Part shown: piece by piece, positions 16,851 through 25,086 of the stretch
How positions within the stretch are numbered: position 1 is the stretch's first letter
Layout of the letters: every line of letters starts with the position of its first letter
Assembly: GCF_004793765.1 (NCBI RefSeq)
Contig: NZ_SRYM01000010.1
Location: forward strand, 36,574-100,573
Source of the DNA: Parabacteroides distasonis
GTDB taxonomy: Bacteria; Bacteroidota; Bacteroidia; Bacteroidales; Tannerellaceae
Direction: 5' to 3'
Length of the DNA: 64,000 nucleotides
The notes under the pieces: generated by a model
Seen by the model: only the letters and a program-made list of their open reading frames with translations
Database searches by the model: none
What the model was told of the DNA's origin: nothing
Position numbers and translations under genes: made by a program

Positions 16851-18374
16851 TTAGAATTGAAAATAAATAAATGGCTGTACCCCTGCGCTCTTAAACTGAA
16901 CAACAACGAAAATCGCTATCGCCAATATAGCGGCCTGTATCAATAACGGGGAACGGGTCACGACTCCTCGCAAGGCATCCTCAGAGCGTTTAGGCATAAA
17001 ATGCAGCACATAACCGATCACCATCAACGCAAACACCCCTTTATATCCTGAGACGAATTGCGTGAACACCTCCGGATGAAAATTCGTGAAGATCTGGCGA
17101 AGCATCTCTCCCACTGCTTTCATCGAAGTAGCCCGGAACAAGATCCATCCGAAACAAACCACATGAAAAGTAATCAAAACACCCAATACCCGTCGCCAAG
17201 GCTTCATCTCGCATCCTAAAGATTTAAAGCTACTGAAACGCGCCATAACGAACTTATGCACGGCCAAAGCCATGCCGTGCAAGGCTCCCCATAAGATGAA
17301 ACTAATGGAAGCCCCATGCCATAGCCCGCCTAGCAACATCGTTATTAGCAGATTCATATAGGTACGAATCTTTCCCTTCCGGTTTCCGCCCAAGGATATA
17401 TACAGATAATCTTTCAGCCAAGAGGAAAGGGAGATATGCCAACGACGCCAGAACTCCGTAATCGTAGCCGATTGATAAGGAGAGTCGAAGTTAATATTGA
17501 AGCGGAATCCCAACCACAAGGCGATACCGATCGCCATATCCGAATAACCCGAGAAGTCACAATAAATCTGTAGCGCATACCCATAGACACCCAATAAATT
17601 CTCCACACCCGTATAAAGCAACGGAGCGTCAAAAATTCGATCCACGAAATTCATACTGATATAATCCGAGATAACCGTTTTCTTGAAAAGACCACATAAG
17701 ATAAGGAATAATCCCTCACCAAACTCAGATCGCGTCACCGTAGGATTCTTATACATCTGGGGGATAAAATCCCGGGCACGAACGATCGGCCCGGCAACCA
17801 ATTGAGGAAAGAACGATACATAGAAAACATAATCGATCCAACGGCCGAGAGGTTGGATTCGTCCCCGATAAACATCTATCACATAGCTTATACTCTGGAA
17901 GGTAAAGAAAGAGATTCCTACCGGAAGGAAGATGTTCATCTTAAGCCATTCTCCCCCGGCGGCCATAACAAACAACTCGCCTAAGAAGTTGAAATACTTG
18001 AAATACCCCAACATTCCTAGGTTTATGCAGAGACTAAGCGTAACGAATAGCTTACGTCTTGCTACCGATGTCGTACGCGAGATACATCGCGCTATCAGGA
18101 AATCGGAAGTAGCCGTAAATACCAGCAGCCCGAACCAAAGCCCGCTGCTTTTATAATAAAAATAAAGGGAAAACAACGTCACGTAAATAATACGGGCCAA
18201 CGTATGTTTCCTTAGCGACATATAAATCATCAGGAAACCAATGAACAGGAAGAAAAATAACCCGCTGCTAAACAAGATCGGGGCATTATGATGATACGTC
18301 AGGATATCTCCCAGTTTCTCCCACGTGAATTGATGATTATTACTAAGCCAATCTCTAAGTATATTATATTCCAT
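16851..18374 (-). CDS. MBOAT-family O-acyltransferase (AlgI/DltB-like)
   Basis: 507 residues with about ten to twelve hydrophobic segments. The membrane-bound O-acyltransferase core is visible in YCDFSGYSDMAIG, FWRRWHISLSSWLKDY and GGLWHGASISFILWGALHG, which contains the conserved catalytic His. It moves acyl groups, normally acetyl, across the inner membrane to a periplasmic acceptor. It is the last gene of a three-gene minus-strand set with two SGNH hydrolases, the usual partnership for polysaccharide O-acetylation. Acceptor polymer not known. Confidence 0.92.
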   Translation of the reverse strand: MEYNILRDWLSNNHQFTWEKLGDILTYHHNAPILFSSGLFFFLFIGFLMIYMSLRKHTLARIIYVTLFSLYFYYKSSGLWFGLLVFTATSDFLIARCISRTTSVARRKLFVTLSLCINLGMLGYFKYFNFLGELFVMAAGGEWLKMNIFLPVGISFFTFQSISYVIDVYRGRIQPLGRWIDYVFYVSFFPQLVAGPIVRARDFIPQMYKNPTVTRSEFGEGLFLILCGLFKKTVISDYISMNFVDRIFDAPLLYTGVENLLGVYGYALQIYCDFSGYSDMAIGIALWLGFRFNINFDSPYQSATITEFWRRWHISLSSWLKDYLYISLGGNRKGKIRTYMNLLITMLLGGLWHGASISFILWGALHGMALAVHKFVMARFSSFKSLGCEMKPWRRVLGVLITFHVVCFGWILFRATSMKAVGEMLRQIFTNFHPEVFTQFVSGYKGVFALMVIGYVLHFMPKRSEDALRGVVTRSPLLIQAAILAIAIFVVVQFKSAGVQPFIYFQF

Positions 18375-18383
18375 ACAAGATTC

Positions 18384-19715
18384 TTATCGGTTATTATATG
18401 ATTCCATGAACGCCCTGAACAAAAGCGTTCCTTGTTCTTGATACCCTTCTTTCGTAAAATGAACCCGATCCCGTCCCATCAAACGGGAACTATGCCATTT
18501 ACGGCACGAGTTTTTCCCTCCCGTCACAGTGAATAAATCCCAGCAAGCGGTCTCTTCTTTCTTCGCTACGTTCCGGATAACACGGGCAGCCCGCTCGGTA
18601 TTATCATTGCGCACATACGTTCGTTGCTTGTTGACTCGCACCCTTTTGTAACATTCCGGAGGAGTCGTCAGTAAGATCGCCGTATTCGGTAGCTCTTTCT
18701 TGACGATCGCCAAGAAAGCCTCGATCTGGCCGGAAAACTCATCGGTGTTAAAACGTCTGCCAAACGTCTCGTTGGTTCCCATAGAGATGATTAATAAGGA
18801 CGGTTTTAATAAAGCCAACTGACGTACATAAGCCTCGTCCGTATAACTCGCGTACATGGCCCCATTTACTCCGATGGAATGATATAAGATACCGCTGCCT
18901 CCATTCTTCAATGTCAAGCCATAATACAAATTCGTAAAGAATGAGGCCGGCCGCAATGTATTCGTGCCCTCTTTCCGTCTCGTACTCTGTAATTGTAAAG
19001 TATCGGTCAAGCAGGAGATCCGGAAAGTATCGGCCAATACACCGGGGACACATACAGTATCCGCACGGAATGTTCGGACCGAGTCTTTCAAAGCCCCGGC
19101 GGGAAGCATGAGCATCGACTTCTCCCCCCTATATAAGATCGCCTCGTTAAACTCGTATCCGGCACCATTCTTCGGGGCTATCACGACATCCAGATTAATC
19201 GAGGGGGAAACAGACTTAACCCCGATCCCACCGATCCCTATCGGGGTTTTCCGGACATGCTGAATACAACGTCCGGCGATCCAATCCTTAGCGACGGATT
19301 TGATAAAGTAATCATCCGGCTCATTGCTCTTGCTCAACTTAAAAGGAGCGATCCAGCCTCGTCCTGCATTCCCGAACGCCTGTTGGAAAAGGCGCATGAC
19401 ACGACCGCTTAAATGTCCGGCTTGGATATGCGAGTCCCCCAATTGAACGATCGTGATAACCGTATCTTTCCCCGCACGCAACGAATCCAGCTCATTGAAG
19501 AAATCGTTCCACGCCTTACTTGAATCGGGTAAGATCAACGTATCTTTTCCCGCTTTCATCGAATAAGATAAAGGTGGCAACGCTACAGTATCCCGAACCG
19601 CCAAACTATCAAGAGATACATCCCCGTTTATTCCGGCTTTAGGTTTCGGAACAGAGAAGCCCATGATCACTCCTAAAACAACCAGACTAATTAACCACTT
19701 TCTCCGCTTCATCAT
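18384..19715 (-). CDS. SGNH/GDSL-family hydrolase, exported (second of pair)
   Basis: 443 residues with an N-terminal signal/anchor (MMKRRKWLISLVVLGVIMGF). SGNH blocks: IVQLGDSHIQAG (nucleophile Ser, residue near 92), a Gly block near NGGSGILYHSIG, the Asn block LLIISMGTNETFG and the C-terminal DRVHFTKEGY with the catalytic Asp-His. Proteins like this in MBOAT operons complete acetyl transfer to, or removal from, cell-surface glycans in the periplasm. It lies 9 nt upstream of the MBOAT gene and overlaps the preceding SGNH gene by 29 nt. Confidence 0.85.
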   Translation of the reverse strand: MMKRRKWLISLVVLGVIMGFSVPKPKAGINGDVSLDSLAVRDTVALPPLSYSMKAGKDTLILPDSSKAWNDFFNELDSLRAGKDTVITIVQLGDSHIQAGHLSGRVMRLFQQAFGNAGRGWIAPFKLSKSNEPDDYFIKSVAKDWIAGRCIQHVRKTPIGIGGIGVKSVSPSINLDVVIAPKNGAGYEFNEAILYRGEKSMLMLPAGALKDSVRTFRADTVCVPGVLADTFRISCLTDTLQLQSTRRKEGTNTLRPASFFTNLYYGLTLKNGGSGILYHSIGVNGAMYASYTDEAYVRQLALLKPSLLIISMGTNETFGRRFNTDEFSGQIEAFLAIVKKELPNTAILLTTPPECYKRVRVNKQRTYVRNDNTERAARVIRNVAKKEETACWDLFTVTGGKNSCRKWHSSRLMGRDRVHFTKEGYQEQGTLLFRAFMESYNNR

Positions 19716-21135
19716 AAAAATCTTTTTCTGATAATAACGCTTTCAGCAAGGCATCGGCAATCTCCCGTCCACCCCTGAAACTTAAATGCGTATAATCCTT
19801 ACTAGCCCAATTTAATTCTACGAAACGGACCATACTGTTCTCTCCTCCCATAGCACCGAATACATTCCAGAAAGGAACCCCTGCCTTTTTAGCGGCTTGC
19901 CTTTGCGCATGCAGCAAGGCTAACACGGCCGGCATCGTCTCGAATTCCCCATCGTCTTGACGGCTTCTGTCCGACACCCCCAACATCAATATATCGGCTT
20001 CCGGAAAACAAAGTCGTATATGGTTAATGACCTTTATCATCCGGCTACTATACCATCCATAATTCATCACGTTGTCGCTCACGACATTCAATCCATACTG
20101 CAAAACGATCAAATCATACGGACGGATCTTATTCAACGCTTGGCAACGGGAAACATCCAATCGCTCCAATATCATACCTGAGTTTCCCCGGAGAGAGAAG
20201 TTATCTACCACGATACCTGAATGATCCTCCATAGCGACCCCTAATGCCCGGAACTCCGGTGTATTCTCAAAAGTGAAATCCGCTTCGGTGAACGTCCCTT
20301 CCAACTCGTATTGGGTTACGATTGATGTGGCGGGAAGCATTTCTTGCAGGGTATCAGCGGAAGCGTTGCAAACCAAGCGCATCTCCGTATTCTTATTTTG
20401 CTCATAAATCAGTTTCAAGGAAGAGAACGTATGAAGCTCCGGATAACGCTTAGTCGTCTTCACATGGATAGAGGCGTTTGCCTCGTTTGCCTCGAACATC
20501 ATCCCGGATAAGGTATATCCATGCTCACGATCTGTCAACATAGACCAAGTAGTCCATCCGGAAGAACGTTGCTCCACGGTTGGACGGAACTGTGCCGCTA
20601 CGGAGGTAACAGGCACAAAACCAACTCCCCGCCCCCCAAATTCCTTCTGCATCCCGGAACGGAAATCGGCCACCATAATATCTCCTTCGATAAAAGAATC
20701 TCCAAGGAAGGCCACACGTACCGGACGATTCAATTCCCGCCTGTTTTTTAAGGCGGCGAAGAATCGTTTCAAACCGATATGTCCAAGAGAATAGTCCTCA
20801 ATATGAGCCCCTAGCGAATCCGCCCCTTGGACAGCATAGACCGCTTTGTATAATGAATCACGAAGAACCAAAGCCACAGAATCTATTCCTGCGGAACGCT
20901 GGATAGAATCCCTTAATACCACCGAATCTACTTGAAGGGTATCCGCTTGTTCCAATTCTTGTTTCAAAGAATCCAAGGAAAGCTTTTCCTCTTTCACCTT
21001 GAAATCCGATAAAAGATCTACTCTTTTGATCTTATACCCGAATAACGTATCCGGAAGGCTATATAAACCAAAGCTCATCAACAACGTCAGCGACAGTAAC
21101 GCTAACACTCTACCCAAATTATTATCTTTGTTCAT
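19687..21135 (-). CDS. SGNH/GDSL-family hydrolase, exported (first of pair)
   Basis: 482 residues with an N-terminal membrane segment (VLALLSLTLLMSFGLYSL) and a charged, Leu/Asp/Ser-rich linker up to residue 120. The SGNH core follows: RVAFLGDSFIEGD, the Asn-block-like IVLQYGLNVVSD and the C-terminal KDYTHLSFRGGREIA with Asp and His. In the Asn block the usual GxN is GLN. First gene of the acetylation operon. A good -7 box is at 21158. Confidence 0.83.
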   Translation of the reverse strand: MNKDNNLGRVLALLSLTLLMSFGLYSLPDTLFGYKIKRVDLLSDFKVKEEKLSLDSLKQELEQADTLQVDSVVLRDSIQRSAGIDSVALVLRDSLYKAVYAVQGADSLGAHIEDYSLGHIGLKRFFAALKNRRELNRPVRVAFLGDSFIEGDIMVADFRSGMQKEFGGRGVGFVPVTSVAAQFRPTVEQRSSGWTTWSMLTDREHGYTLSGMMFEANEANASIHVKTTKRYPELHTFSSLKLIYEQNKNTEMRLVCNASADTLQEMLPATSIVTQYELEGTFTEADFTFENTPEFRALGVAMEDHSGIVVDNFSLRGNSGMILERLDVSRCQALNKIRPYDLIVLQYGLNVVSDNVMNYGWYSSRMIKVINHIRLCFPEADILMLGVSDRSRQDDGEFETMPAVLALLHAQRQAAKKAGVPFWNVFGAMGGENSMVRFVELNWASKDYTHLSFRGGREIADALLKALLSEKDFYDEAEKVVN

Positions 21136-21157
21136 CTAACTTTTGCTTACAAGGAGA

Positions 21158-21165
21158 CAAAGATA
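21158..21165 (-). promoter_or_regulatory. -7 box of the SGNH-SGNH-MBOAT operon
   Basis: The minus strand reads TATCTTTG, 22 nt upstream of the start at 21135, inside a short AGGCAA/TTGCCT palindromic stretch. Confidence 0.5.
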
Positions 21166-21233
21166 GGCAAGTTTGCCTACCCGGAAATAATCTTCGGACA
21201 AAAAATAACCTTAAATTATCCGTTCAGGGTGGA

Positions 21234-21839
21234 TCATCCCTTAAACGTAAGTTGAGACAAAAAGAGATGCAATAATGAAGGCTCCAGCAGCATTGGGAAA
21301 ATCAATCCATAAATAGCTCCATAGAAATGGGCATTATGATTTATGTTATCTCCTGTTTGTTTCGCCATATACTGGCAATAGGCCAGATATAGCAAGCCGA
21401 ACACGATACCGGGGACAGGCAGCACAGCGAAAAACAAGATCTTCCCCCAAGGATCAAGGAATATAGAGGTAAATAGAACCGCAGATACCGCTCCGGACGC
21501 ACCGATAGAGACATAATACGGATCTTTTCGCCGTTTTATCAAGTCGTAAAGCGAAGCCACGATCATTCCCCCGAAATAAAGGGCCAGATAAGCCCCACTA
21601 CCGAATCCCATATATCGAAACGTTCGCTCGATATAGAGCCCAAATGACCAGAACGTGAACATATTCACTAGCAAATGTGTCATATCCGCATGGATAAACC
21701 CATGTGTCACGATACGATAATATTCATGATTCCGGATCGTACGATATGGGGTAAACGCTAATTTCATAAATAACTCCCTATTACTAAAACAGATAAAAGA
21801 GAGAACCACTGTTGTTCCAATAATCAAATAAGTAATCAT
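21234..21839 (-). CDS. Rhomboid-family intramembrane serine protease
   Basis: 201 residues from the ATG at 21839 with six hydrophobic segments. Features of the family are HGFIHADMTHLLVNMFTFWSFG in the first loop/TM2, the nucleophile motif GASGAVSA (Ser about residue 113) and the catalytic His in NAHFYGAIYGL. It cleaves membrane-spanning substrates within the bilayer. The frame extends upstream to 21875 (MLCGSSEKYIEY), but the 21839 start matches the usual short N terminus. It stands alone, separated from the stress protein by a terminator. Confidence 0.9.
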   Translation of the reverse strand: MITYLIIGTTVVLSFICFSNRELFMKLAFTPYRTIRNHEYYRIVTHGFIHADMTHLLVNMFTFWSFGLYIERTFRYMGFGSGAYLALYFGGMIVASLYDLIKRRKDPYYVSIGASGAVSAVLFTSIFLDPWGKILFFAVLPVPGIVFGLLYLAYCQYMAKQTGDNINHNAHFYGAIYGLIFPMLLEPSLLHLFLSQLTFKG

Positions 21840-21908
21840 ATATTCTATATATTTTTCTGATGAGCCACAAAGCAAAGCATAAATTCCGGTTTATACAAAT
21901 ATCGGGAT

Positions 21909-21950
21909 ATATAATAAAAAAGTGGATATAGGCTTTTCACATATCCACTT
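21909..21950 (-). terminator. Rho-independent terminator after the universal stress protein
   Basis: The arms AAGTGGATAT (21920-21929) and ATATCCACTT (21941-21950) form a 10-bp stem. In the minus direction it is followed by a T-rich tract. Confidence 0.8.
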
Positions 21951-21974
21951 CTTATTTGTTACTTAAATAAGACA

Positions 21975-23093
21975 CTACTTCTTGCTATCGATTACCAATA
22001 ACGGAGTATCGGTGTGGAATAACATTTTTCTCGCGATCGAAGGATTGAACATTCGGGCTAGGATATTACGGCGATATGTGCTTAAGGCTATAATATCAAT
22101 TTGTTTATCACGAACAAATTTCTCGATGGCTAACAGCAAGTCACCATCGGCCAGCACCGTATGGGAAATATGGGCATGTGGATATTGTTTCTTGAAATAT
22201 TCACGGACGCCCGTCAAACGAATCTCATTCCATTCATCTTTGCTGGTAGAGATATTGAATAGATGAATATTAAAATCAAAACCTTTGATGATCTCCATAA
22301 ACTCGTCGAAAGCGACCAAATCTCTCTGGTTAAACGATGTAGCGAAAGCGATATTCTTAGCGTCTCTCAAATCCGTGAAAGGAACGTTCTCCGGTATCGC
22401 CAATACAGGAACCCGGTTCACCTCGATAACCTCCCCGGTCACGCTACCGATCAGATCTATATCTTTTTGGCTCTTGCCTCTCGTTCCCATCACGATCAAT
22501 GTCGGGTGATATTCCTTGCTATAGGCGATGATCTCCTCTTCCGGCAAGCCTTCACGTAATACATAATCGTATTTTACCTTTGGTAATTCGCCACAGGACA
22601 TCTTCCGGTTGATATGCGTGCAAATATTCTCCATATCGATACGGACACGCTGTAAAATGTGTTGTACAGATTCCTCCTCGTTTATTTGGTAAGCCAATGT
22701 ATCTCCCATCGGAATAGCGGATGGGAAATAGGGGCTGAAATAGGCATGCATAATCATCACCTCCGCACCTACCTCATGCGCGTAATTAATTCCCAACTCA
22801 CAAGCCTTGGCGGAATAATCCGAGAAATCAATCGGGATCAGCACTTTCTTGGCCGCATTAACCTTCGCTTCTTCCTCTTTCGGCTCCTCAAACCACTTAT
22901 TGTCTTCAATAATGCGTAAAGCATGCGGTAAATCACTCTCCTTAATACGCACACGTACTCCTGCCGAAACAACGGGCTGGATCTGGTTTACATTATGTAT
23001 ATAGACCTCTATGCCTTCTGTTTCGAGGATTGTCTTGAGAATCTGGGCTTTCTCGAACGTGTGGATAGCCAATGTCACTAATTTATCTTCCAT
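21975..23093 (-). CDS. Universal stress protein with two Usp domains and an N-terminal DUF2007-like domain
   Basis: 372 residues from ATG 23093 (MEDKLVTLAIHTF). Residues 1-75 resemble DUF2007 (KAQILKTILETEGIEVYI, then VRVRIKESDLPHAL). A first Usp domain begins at KKVLIPIDFSDYSAKA and includes the ATP-binding signature VMGTRGKSQ..LIGSVTGEV (G-x2-G-x9-G). A second, more degenerate, Usp domain begins at NIAFATSFNQRD. A longer frame to 23171 is unlikely because it crosses the preceding terminator. DUF2007 is often linked to protein turnover or signalling. Confidence 0.85.
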   Translation of the reverse strand: MEDKLVTLAIHTFEKAQILKTILETEGIEVYIHNVNQIQPVVSAGVRVRIKESDLPHALRIIEDNKWFEEPKEEEAKVNAAKKVLIPIDFSDYSAKACELGINYAHEVGAEVMIMHAYFSPYFPSAIPMGDTLAYQINEEESVQHILQRVRIDMENICTHINRKMSCGELPKVKYDYVLREGLPEEEIIAYSKEYHPTLIVMGTRGKSQKDIDLIGSVTGEVIEVNRVPVLAIPENVPFTDLRDAKNIAFATSFNQRDLVAFDEFMEIIKGFDFNIHLFNISTSKDEWNEIRLTGVREYFKKQYPHAHISHTVLADGDLLLAIEKFVRDKQIDIIALSTYRRNILARMFNPSIARKMLFHTDTPLLVIDSKK

Positions 23094-23144
23094 ACTCAAT
23101 ACATTTTTATAGATGAAACAATCAGGATTTATGAATTGTTGAAT

Positions 23145-23190
23145 AAAAAAAATCCCAAAGCGTTCTTTCATTTAGCTATGGGATTTTTTA
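23145..23190 (-). terminator. Terminator after the small HTH protein
   Basis: The arms 23147-23157 and 23179-23189 (AATCCCA/TGGGATT core) form an 11-bp stem with A and T runs, so it can act in the minus direction after the 23207 stop. It lies just before the start of the universal stress protein gene. Confidence 0.75.
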
Positions 23191-23206
23191 TACGAATGAA
23201 TTTCTC

Positions 23207-23479
23207 TTACGCTTCCTGTGCTTCGGCATCCTGACTCTCGGCCAATATCTGCAAAGCACGCTCGAAAATAGTCGTGTCATCTAAGACAACCAACCCTCCG
23301 TCCGGACCGGGCTCGATATGGAAACCACAACTCCGTCCATCTTGAAAATTATGTCCACCGAAATAGTTACGGACTGTCTCTACCTTTAATCCCAGCTCAT
23401 CGGCGATGCGTTGTGTACTTCCGTCTGGTAACGAATCTTTAATTCTTCTCAGTTCGTTAAATGTAATTGTCTTTGTCAT
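23207..23479 (-). CDS. Small helix-turn-helix DNA-binding protein
   Basis: 90 residues. STQRIADELGLKVETVRNYFGG reads as a simple HTH, followed by a conserved tail with GRSCGFHIEPGPDGGLVVLDD. The order Bacteroidales has many near-identical proteins of this length. Its targets are not known. It is monocistronic, with its own terminator. Confidence 0.75.
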   Translation of the reverse strand: MTKTITFNELRRIKDSLPDGSTQRIADELGLKVETVRNYFGGHNFQDGRSCGFHIEPGPDGGLVVLDDTTIFERALQILAESQDAEAQEA

Positions 23480-23618
23480 GGCTTTCTTATTTTGAAGGTT
23501 AATACTTTTGTTTAATATTATGGCACTAACTTAGTCATTTAATAGCATTGAAACAAATTATTATTGAGAAAATGAACTGAAAACAAATATGCTTTACGAC
23601 ATACTTAACGAAAACCTC

Positions 23619-24311
23619 TTATATTAAGCACGATACCAATTGCTCATTAAAAAGGGCTATTAAAAGGATGGTCAACCAAATCGCATAGGTGATCCAGCGT
23701 TTCCGGGTATCCGAGTAAATGGCCTCCGGACATACCCAAGAATCCGCCGGAATCAATTTAGACCTTATATAGAGGTATAACAGATATACAAGATACCCGA
23801 ATAACAGACCGGATAAAGCTCCCGGAATAATATCCGTGATAAAATGCACTCCTAAATAAATACGAGTATAGGAGGTCAAGATCGCCCAAAAGAAAATAGT
23901 CCATCCGAATAGTTTATTCCTGAAGATCAGCGTCATCAAGGTTGCGAAGCCGAAAGCGTTCGCCGCATGGCTGGAGATAAATCCATACATACCGCCCCGA
24001 TAGCCGAACACCACCTTTACCTGATCCATAAAGTCCGGGTGATGAGTCGGACGGAAACGAGTGAAGATGGGTTTACAAACATGCGAAGCGAACTGGTCGC
24101 ATAGCGTGATCGTCAAGACAATGGCCAATAAGATCAACAACCACTCCTTCCAGTTCTTCTTATAGCACAATACCACCAATATAAAAAAGGCTAACGGTAG
24201 CCAAACCGCCTTGCCTGAATAGATCCACATAAAGCGATCTAAAAAAGCGGAGTCGCTACCGTTAAGCATAAAGAACGCGTCACGTTCCCAAACTAATAAT
24301 TGTTCTAGCAT
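23619..24311 (-). CDS. PAP2-family membrane phosphatase
   Basis: 230 residues with about five membrane segments. The three phosphatase motifs are all present: KPIFTRFRP (KxxxxxxRP), FISSHAANAFG (PSGH-like, here SSH) and RIYLGVHFITDIIPG (SRxxxxxHxxxD-like, His and Asp present). The likely role is dephosphorylation of lipid carriers such as undecaprenyl diphosphate or of lipid A. It begins 3 nt after the batE stop and so is probably the last gene of the Bat operon. Confidence 0.88.
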   Translation of the reverse strand: MLEQLLVWERDAFFMLNGSDSAFLDRFMWIYSGKAVWLPLAFFILVVLCYKKNWKEWLLILLAIVLTITLCDQFASHVCKPIFTRFRPTHHPDFMDQVKVVFGYRGGMYGFISSHAANAFGFATLMTLIFRNKLFGWTIFFWAILTSYTRIYLGVHFITDIIPGALSGLLFGYLVYLLYLYIRSKLIPADSWVCPEAIYSDTRKRWITYAIWLTILLIALFNEQLVSCLI

Positions 24312-24314
24312 GTA

Positions 24315-25082
24315 TCAGATTTTTTCTATGTCTTTACTAGGCATCCATCCTACATTCCCATCCTCAAGCTCGATCTCGCTCCATTCGCCGAGCGTACTCT
24401 TCACGGTCACGTTCGTTCCCTCGTGCAATACGAAAAGATCCGTACCGCTAGCGTCGGGAGAGCTCTTCACCGTAACGGTCGGGGCGAATACGATAGCGTG
24501 TTTACGGTTTATCATCTCATCCTTCTGGTCGCTGGCGAATATATTGGCAAAAACAACCATGATAATAAATAGGATACCCAAATAGAAACCGATCTTCTTC
24601 AAGCGTACCCAACGGGAGAAGAAGAACAAGATCAAGCAACCGATAAACAACAGGAAGCACACGATACCTGTCTTCGCCCAAGAGTCTGCGGAACCGAGGT
24701 TCTCCACGCTCTTAAACCATTTTACCAAGAAAAAATCACCAACCGGCTCAATCTTATCGATCGTCTTCTGACGGGCCATCTGTAAATTGAAGCGAGCATC
24801 GCTATCACCCGGATCCAGCAGAAGGCAACGTTCGTAGTTCAATATAGCCGGAGCGATCTTACCCGCCTTATAATAGGCATTTCCCAAATTATAATAAACG
24901 GCGGCAGACTCGCCATTGCTCTTCAAGATTCCCTCATATAGCTCGATCGCCTTCGCGTAATCTTCTTTCGTGTAAGCGACCTCGGCCTCCTTCAAGGCGG
25001 TATCTTGCGCATAAGCAGATCCTATCAGACATAGAGTCAATAAGAAAAACAATACCTTTCTTAAATTTATAGTCATCTTCAT
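24315..25082 (-). CDS. batE: BatE: TPR and SH3-like aerotolerance protein
   Basis: 255 residues from ATG 25082. A signal peptide (VLFFLLTLCLIGSAYA) is followed by two or three TPR units (EAEVAYTKEDYAKAIELYEG, AAVYYNLGNAYYKAGK). Two hydrophobic helices lie near residues 150-190, and a C-terminal SH3-like domain follows (VTVKSSPDASGTDLFVLHEG, ending VGWMPSKDIEKI). Last bat gene. The Bat system was linked to oxygen tolerance in Bacteroides fragilis. Confidence 0.88.
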   Translation of the reverse strand: MKMTINLRKVLFFLLTLCLIGSAYAQDTALKEAEVAYTKEDYAKAIELYEGILKSNGESAAVYYNLGNAYYKAGKIAPAILNYERCLLLDPGDSDARFNLQMARQKTIDKIEPVGDFFLVKWFKSVENLGSADSWAKTGIVCFLLFIGCLILFFFSRWVRLKKIGFYLGILFIIMVVFANIFASDQKDEMINRKHAIVFAPTVTVKSSPDASGTDLFVLHEGTNVTVKSTLGEWSEIELEDGNVGWMPSKDIEKI

Positions 25083-25086
25083 CTTC

